In this document: positions 61,709-64,000 of the stretch, piece by piece
Layout: the number at the start of each line of letters is the position of its first letter
Numbering within the stretch: position 1 is the stretch's first letter
NCBI RefSeq assembly: GCF_022014495.1
Contig: NZ_JAKLSQ010000011.1
Span: 1 to 64,000, forward strand
Source: Sandaracinobacteroides sayramensis
GTDB lineage: Bacteria > Pseudomonadota > Alphaproteobacteria > Sphingomonadales > Sphingomonadaceae
Length of the DNA stretch: 64,000 bases
Reading direction: 5' to 3'
Position numbers and translations under genes: made by a program
The notes under the pieces: model-generated
Told to the model about the DNA's origin: nothing
What the model saw: the letters and a program-made list of their open reading frames with translations, nothing else
Database searches by the model: none

Positions 61709-62197
61709 ATGGCCGACGACATCTACCATCACCGCGTCAGGATGCTGGACGGGCGCGAGGTGAGCCTTGCCGATTACAGGGGCCAGGTGCTGCTGATCGT
61801 GAACGTCGCTTCCAGATGCGGGTTCACGCCGCAATATACCGGACTGGAAGAGCTCTATCAGCGCTTCAGGGACAAGGGCTTCACCGTGCTGGGCTTTCCC
61901 TGCAACCAGTTCGGCAAGCAGGAACCGGGCGACGCGGCGGAGATCGCGAAATTCTGCTCGACCACCTATCCCGTCACCTTCCCGGTGTTCGACAAGATCG
62001 AGGTGAACGGCGAGAACGCCCACCCGCTCTACGAGCAGGTGAAGGCGGCGGCGCCGGGGCTTTTGGGCTCGACCACGGTGAAGTGGAACTTCACCAAATT
62101 CCTGGTGAACCGCGAAGGCGAGGCGGTGGAGCGCTTCGCGCCGACGATGAAGCCCGCCGACATCGCCCCGAAGATCGCGAAGCTGCTGAGCGAATAA
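61709..62197 (+). CDS. gpx: Glutathione peroxidase-family protein
   Basis: The protein has 162 residues starting MADDIYHHRVRMLDGREV. The peroxidatic cysteine is in VNVASRCGFTPQYTGLEEL, the second family block is LGFPCNQFGKQEPGD, and the tryptophan-asparagine pair lies in KWNFTKFLV. It uses cysteine, not selenocysteine. It reduces hydroperoxides with thioredoxin or glutathione. It is followed 5 bases later by cmk and may be co-transcribed with it. Confidence 0.93.
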   Translation: MADDIYHHRVRMLDGREVSLADYRGQVLLIVNVASRCGFTPQYTGLEELYQRFRDKGFTVLGFPCNQFGKQEPGDAAEIAKFCSTTYPVTFPVFDKIEVNGENAHPLYEQVKAAAPGLLGSTTVKWNFTKFLVNREGEAVERFAPTMKPADIAPKIAKLLSE

Positions 62198-62202
62198 CCC
62201 CG

Positions 62203-62838
62203 ATGCCGCTGATCGCCGTCGACGGCCCGGCCGCTTCCGGCAAGGGCACCATCGCCCGTGCGCTGGGGCGGCACTTCGGCGTGCCGCATCTGGACACGGG
62301 GGCGCTTTACCGCGCCGTGGCGCTGGCGGCGATGCGCGCCGGGCTGGCGCTGGACGACGGCAAGGCCATGGGCGCGCAGGCGATGGCGCTGGACCTGTCG
62401 CTGCTGGAAGACCCGGAGCTGCGCGGCGCGGCCGCCGGCGAGGCGGCTTCGCGGGTGTCGGCGTTGCCGGAGGTGCGGGCCGCGTTGCTGGCGTTCCAGA
62501 AGGCGTTCGCGGCGCAGCCGGGCGGGGCCGTGCTGGACGGGCGGGACATCGGCACGGTGATCGCGCCGGAAGCGCAGGCCAAGCTGTTCGTGACGGCCAC
62601 GGCCGAAACCCGCGCCCGCCGGCGTTTCCTGGAACTGACCTCCGCCGGGCGGGATGTGGCGGAGGAGCGGGTGCTGGCCGATATCGTGGCGCGCGACGCG
62701 CGCGACATGGGCCGGGCCGACGCGCCGCTCCGGCAGGCGGCGGACGCCGACTTGCTAGATACGAGCGATTTGGATATAGCCGCAGCCGTTCGGCAGGCTG
62801 TGGAACTTGTGTCCCGGCGGCTGGACCGGATCTCCTGA
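62203..62838 (+). CDS. cmk: Cytidylate kinase
   Basis: The protein has 211 residues. The P-loop is DGPAASGKGTIARAL at the very N-terminus; LDTGALYRAVALAA, VLDGRDIGTVIAPEAQAKLFVTA and the lid RRRFLEL are typical. It phosphorylates CMP and dCMP. Its position directly before rpsA is a widely conserved pairing in Proteobacteria. Confidence 0.95.
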   Translation: MPLIAVDGPAASGKGTIARALGRHFGVPHLDTGALYRAVALAAMRAGLALDDGKAMGAQAMALDLSLLEDPELRGAAAGEAASRVSALPEVRAALLAFQKAFAAQPGGAVLDGRDIGTVIAPEAQAKLFVTATAETRARRRFLELTSAGRDVAEERVLADIVARDARDMGRADAPLRQAADADLLDTSDLDIAAAVRQAVELVSRRLDRIS

Positions 62839-62966
62839 CAGACGGCGCCGAGGGACCAGCTCTCGCGCGCCCTTGGCTGTTTGGCCGATTCGCGGATCAA
62901 CTCCAACCCCGGCGGACCGCCTTCAAGGACCGTGCGGCCGGCGGGTTCAATGACGATAGGATGTTC

Positions 62967-64000
62967 ATGGCTTCCAGCGCAATGCCCACCCGCGACGATT
63001 TCGCCGCGCTTCTCGACAAGTCCCTGGGCGAATCCCAGAGCTTCGAGGGGAAGGTGGTGAAGGGGCGGGTCACCGCCATCGAGAATGACCTGGTGGTGAT
63101 CGACGTGGGCCTGAAGTCGGAAGGCCGTATCTCCATCCGGGAATTCACCCCCCCCGGCCAGGCGCCGCAGGTGAGCGTGGGTGAAGAAGTCGAAGTTTAT
63201 GTGGACCGTGTGGAGAACGCCTTCGGCGAAGCCATGCTGTCCCGCGACCGGGCGCGCCGCGAAGCCGCCTGGGACAAGCTGGAAACCCAGTTCAACGCCG
63301 GCGAGCGCGTGGAAGGCACGATCTTCGGCCGCGTGAAGGGCGGCTTCACCGTCGACCTCGGCGGCGCCGTGGCCTTCCTGCCCGGCTCGCAGGTGGACAT
63401 CCGCCCGGTGCGCGACGTGACCCCGCTGATGGGCATCGCCCAGCCGTTCCAGCTGCTGAAGATGGACCGCAAGCGCGGCAACATCGTGGTTTCGCGCCGG
63501 AGCATCCTGGAGGAAACCCGCGCGGAAGCCCGCACCGGCCTGATCCAGAGCCTGTCCGAAGGCCAGGTGATCGACGGCGTGGTGAAGAACATCACCGACT
63601 ATGGCGCCTTCGTGGACCTGGGCGGGATCGACGGCCTGCTGCACGTGACCGACATGAGCTACAAGCGCGTCGGCCACCCGAACGAAGTCATCAACATCGG
63701 CGACACGGTGAAGGTGCAGATCATCCGCATCAACCGCGACACCCAGCGCATCAGCCTGGGCATGAAGCAGCTCGAGAGCGATCCGTGGGAAGGCGCCGAC
63801 GCCAAATATCCGGTGGGCGCGAAGCTTTCGGGCCGCGTGACCAACATCACCGAATATGGCGCCTTCATCGAGCTGGAGCCGGGAATCGAGGGCCTCGTCC
63901 ACGTCTCGGAAATGAGCTGGGTGAAGAAGAACGTCCACCCGGGCAAGATCGTTTCCACCAGCCAGGAAGTGGATGTGATCGTGCTGGAAGTGGATGGCGA
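62967..64000 (+). CDS. rpsA: 30S ribosomal protein S1 (C-terminus cut by window edge)
   Basis: The frame is open to the end of the window, giving 344 residues of a protein normally about 560-570 long. The start MASSAMPTRDDFAALLDKSL at ATG 62967 has AGGA 5 bases upstream, better than the in-frame ATG at 62961. S1 RNA-binding repeats follow: residues about 24-90 (VVKGRVTAIENDLVVIDVGL), about 110-175 (VEGTIFGRVKGGFTVDLGG), about 195-265 (IDGVVKNITDYGAFVDLGG) and about 282 on (LSGRVTNITEYGAFIELEPG). S1 holds mRNA on the 30S subunit. Confidence 0.95.
   Translation, partial: MASSAMPTRDDFAALLDKSLGESQSFEGKVVKGRVTAIENDLVVIDVGLKSEGRISIREFTPPGQAPQVSVGEEVEVYVDRVENAFGEAMLSRDRARREAAWDKLETQFNAGERVEGTIFGRVKGGFTVDLGGAVAFLPGSQVDIRPVRDVTPLMGIAQPFQLLKMDRKRGNIVVSRRSILEETRAEARTGLIQSLSEGQVIDGVVKNITDYGAFVDLGGIDGLLHVTDMSYKRVGHPNEVINIGDTVKVQIIRINRDTQRISLGMKQLESDPWEGADAKYPVGAKLSGRVTNITEYGAFIELEPGIEGLVHVSEMSWVKKNVHPGKIVSTSQEVDVIVLEVDG

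Overview
The window is one stretch of GC-rich bacterial chromosome, densely packed with genes that often overlap by 1-4 bases. It looks alphaproteobacterial, most likely Sphingomonadales. That placement is inferred from the many TonB-dependent functions, the cmk-rpsA junction, the cell-cycle-type palindrome near 42450, and dispersed repeats containing the core GTCACCCCGGGCTTGACCC. No tRNA, rRNA, CRISPR array, prophage or insertion sequence was seen. The sequence cuts a gene at each end: an exported protein on the left (probably a TonB-dependent receptor) and rpsA on the right.

1-8100: cell-surface signalling and D-alanine catabolism. An AraC regulator follows the cut receptor gene. Divergent from it is an operon for a TonB-like protein, a periplasmic STN-domain protein that also has a TonB-like C-terminus, an ECF sigma factor and a FecR anti-sigma factor. 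Next come an Lrp-type regulator and a divergent alr-dadA-ridA operon ending in a clear terminator.

8100-17100: an accessory catabolic locus. A TonB-dependent receptor and an MFS transporter (minus strand) lie beside a TetR regulator. An operon follows for a class III aminotransferase, a PfkB kinase, a class II aldolase and a protein like the N,N-dimethylformamidase large subunit. A matching 14-bp near-palindrome lies in both promoters, so the locus looks like a single regulon for import and breakdown of an unknown nitrogen-containing substrate. This is the best candidate for an undescribed system.

17150-29650: short-chain acid metabolism. A minus-strand operon encodes a DcaP-like porin, an MHS transporter with an unusual periplasmic insert, a Pat-like acetyltransferase, a propionyl-CoA-synthetase-like enzyme and a ClbS/DfsB protein. 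Opposite it lie acsA and a response regulator. A convergent gene encodes a symporter-histidine kinase hybrid, giving a CrbS/CrbR-type acetate switch.

29800-37630: an osmC gene, then the whole histidine utilisation set (hutC-hutF divergent from hutI-hutH-hutG-hutU) around a palindromic operator.

37690-64000: mostly housekeeping. It holds small membrane proteins, an S9 peptidase, a ParDE-type toxin-antitoxin pair, a parS-like site, nrdB and nrdA with paired NrdR-like boxes, class I fumarase, a HAD phosphatase, a metallo-hydrolase, a glutathione transferase, a ribbon-helix-helix protein with an SPFH protein behind a tandem operator, xerC, a small transaldolase, priA, thpR, an arylesterase divergent from an ABC transporter, a Bax-inhibitor-1 protein, glutathione peroxidase, cmk and the start of rpsA.
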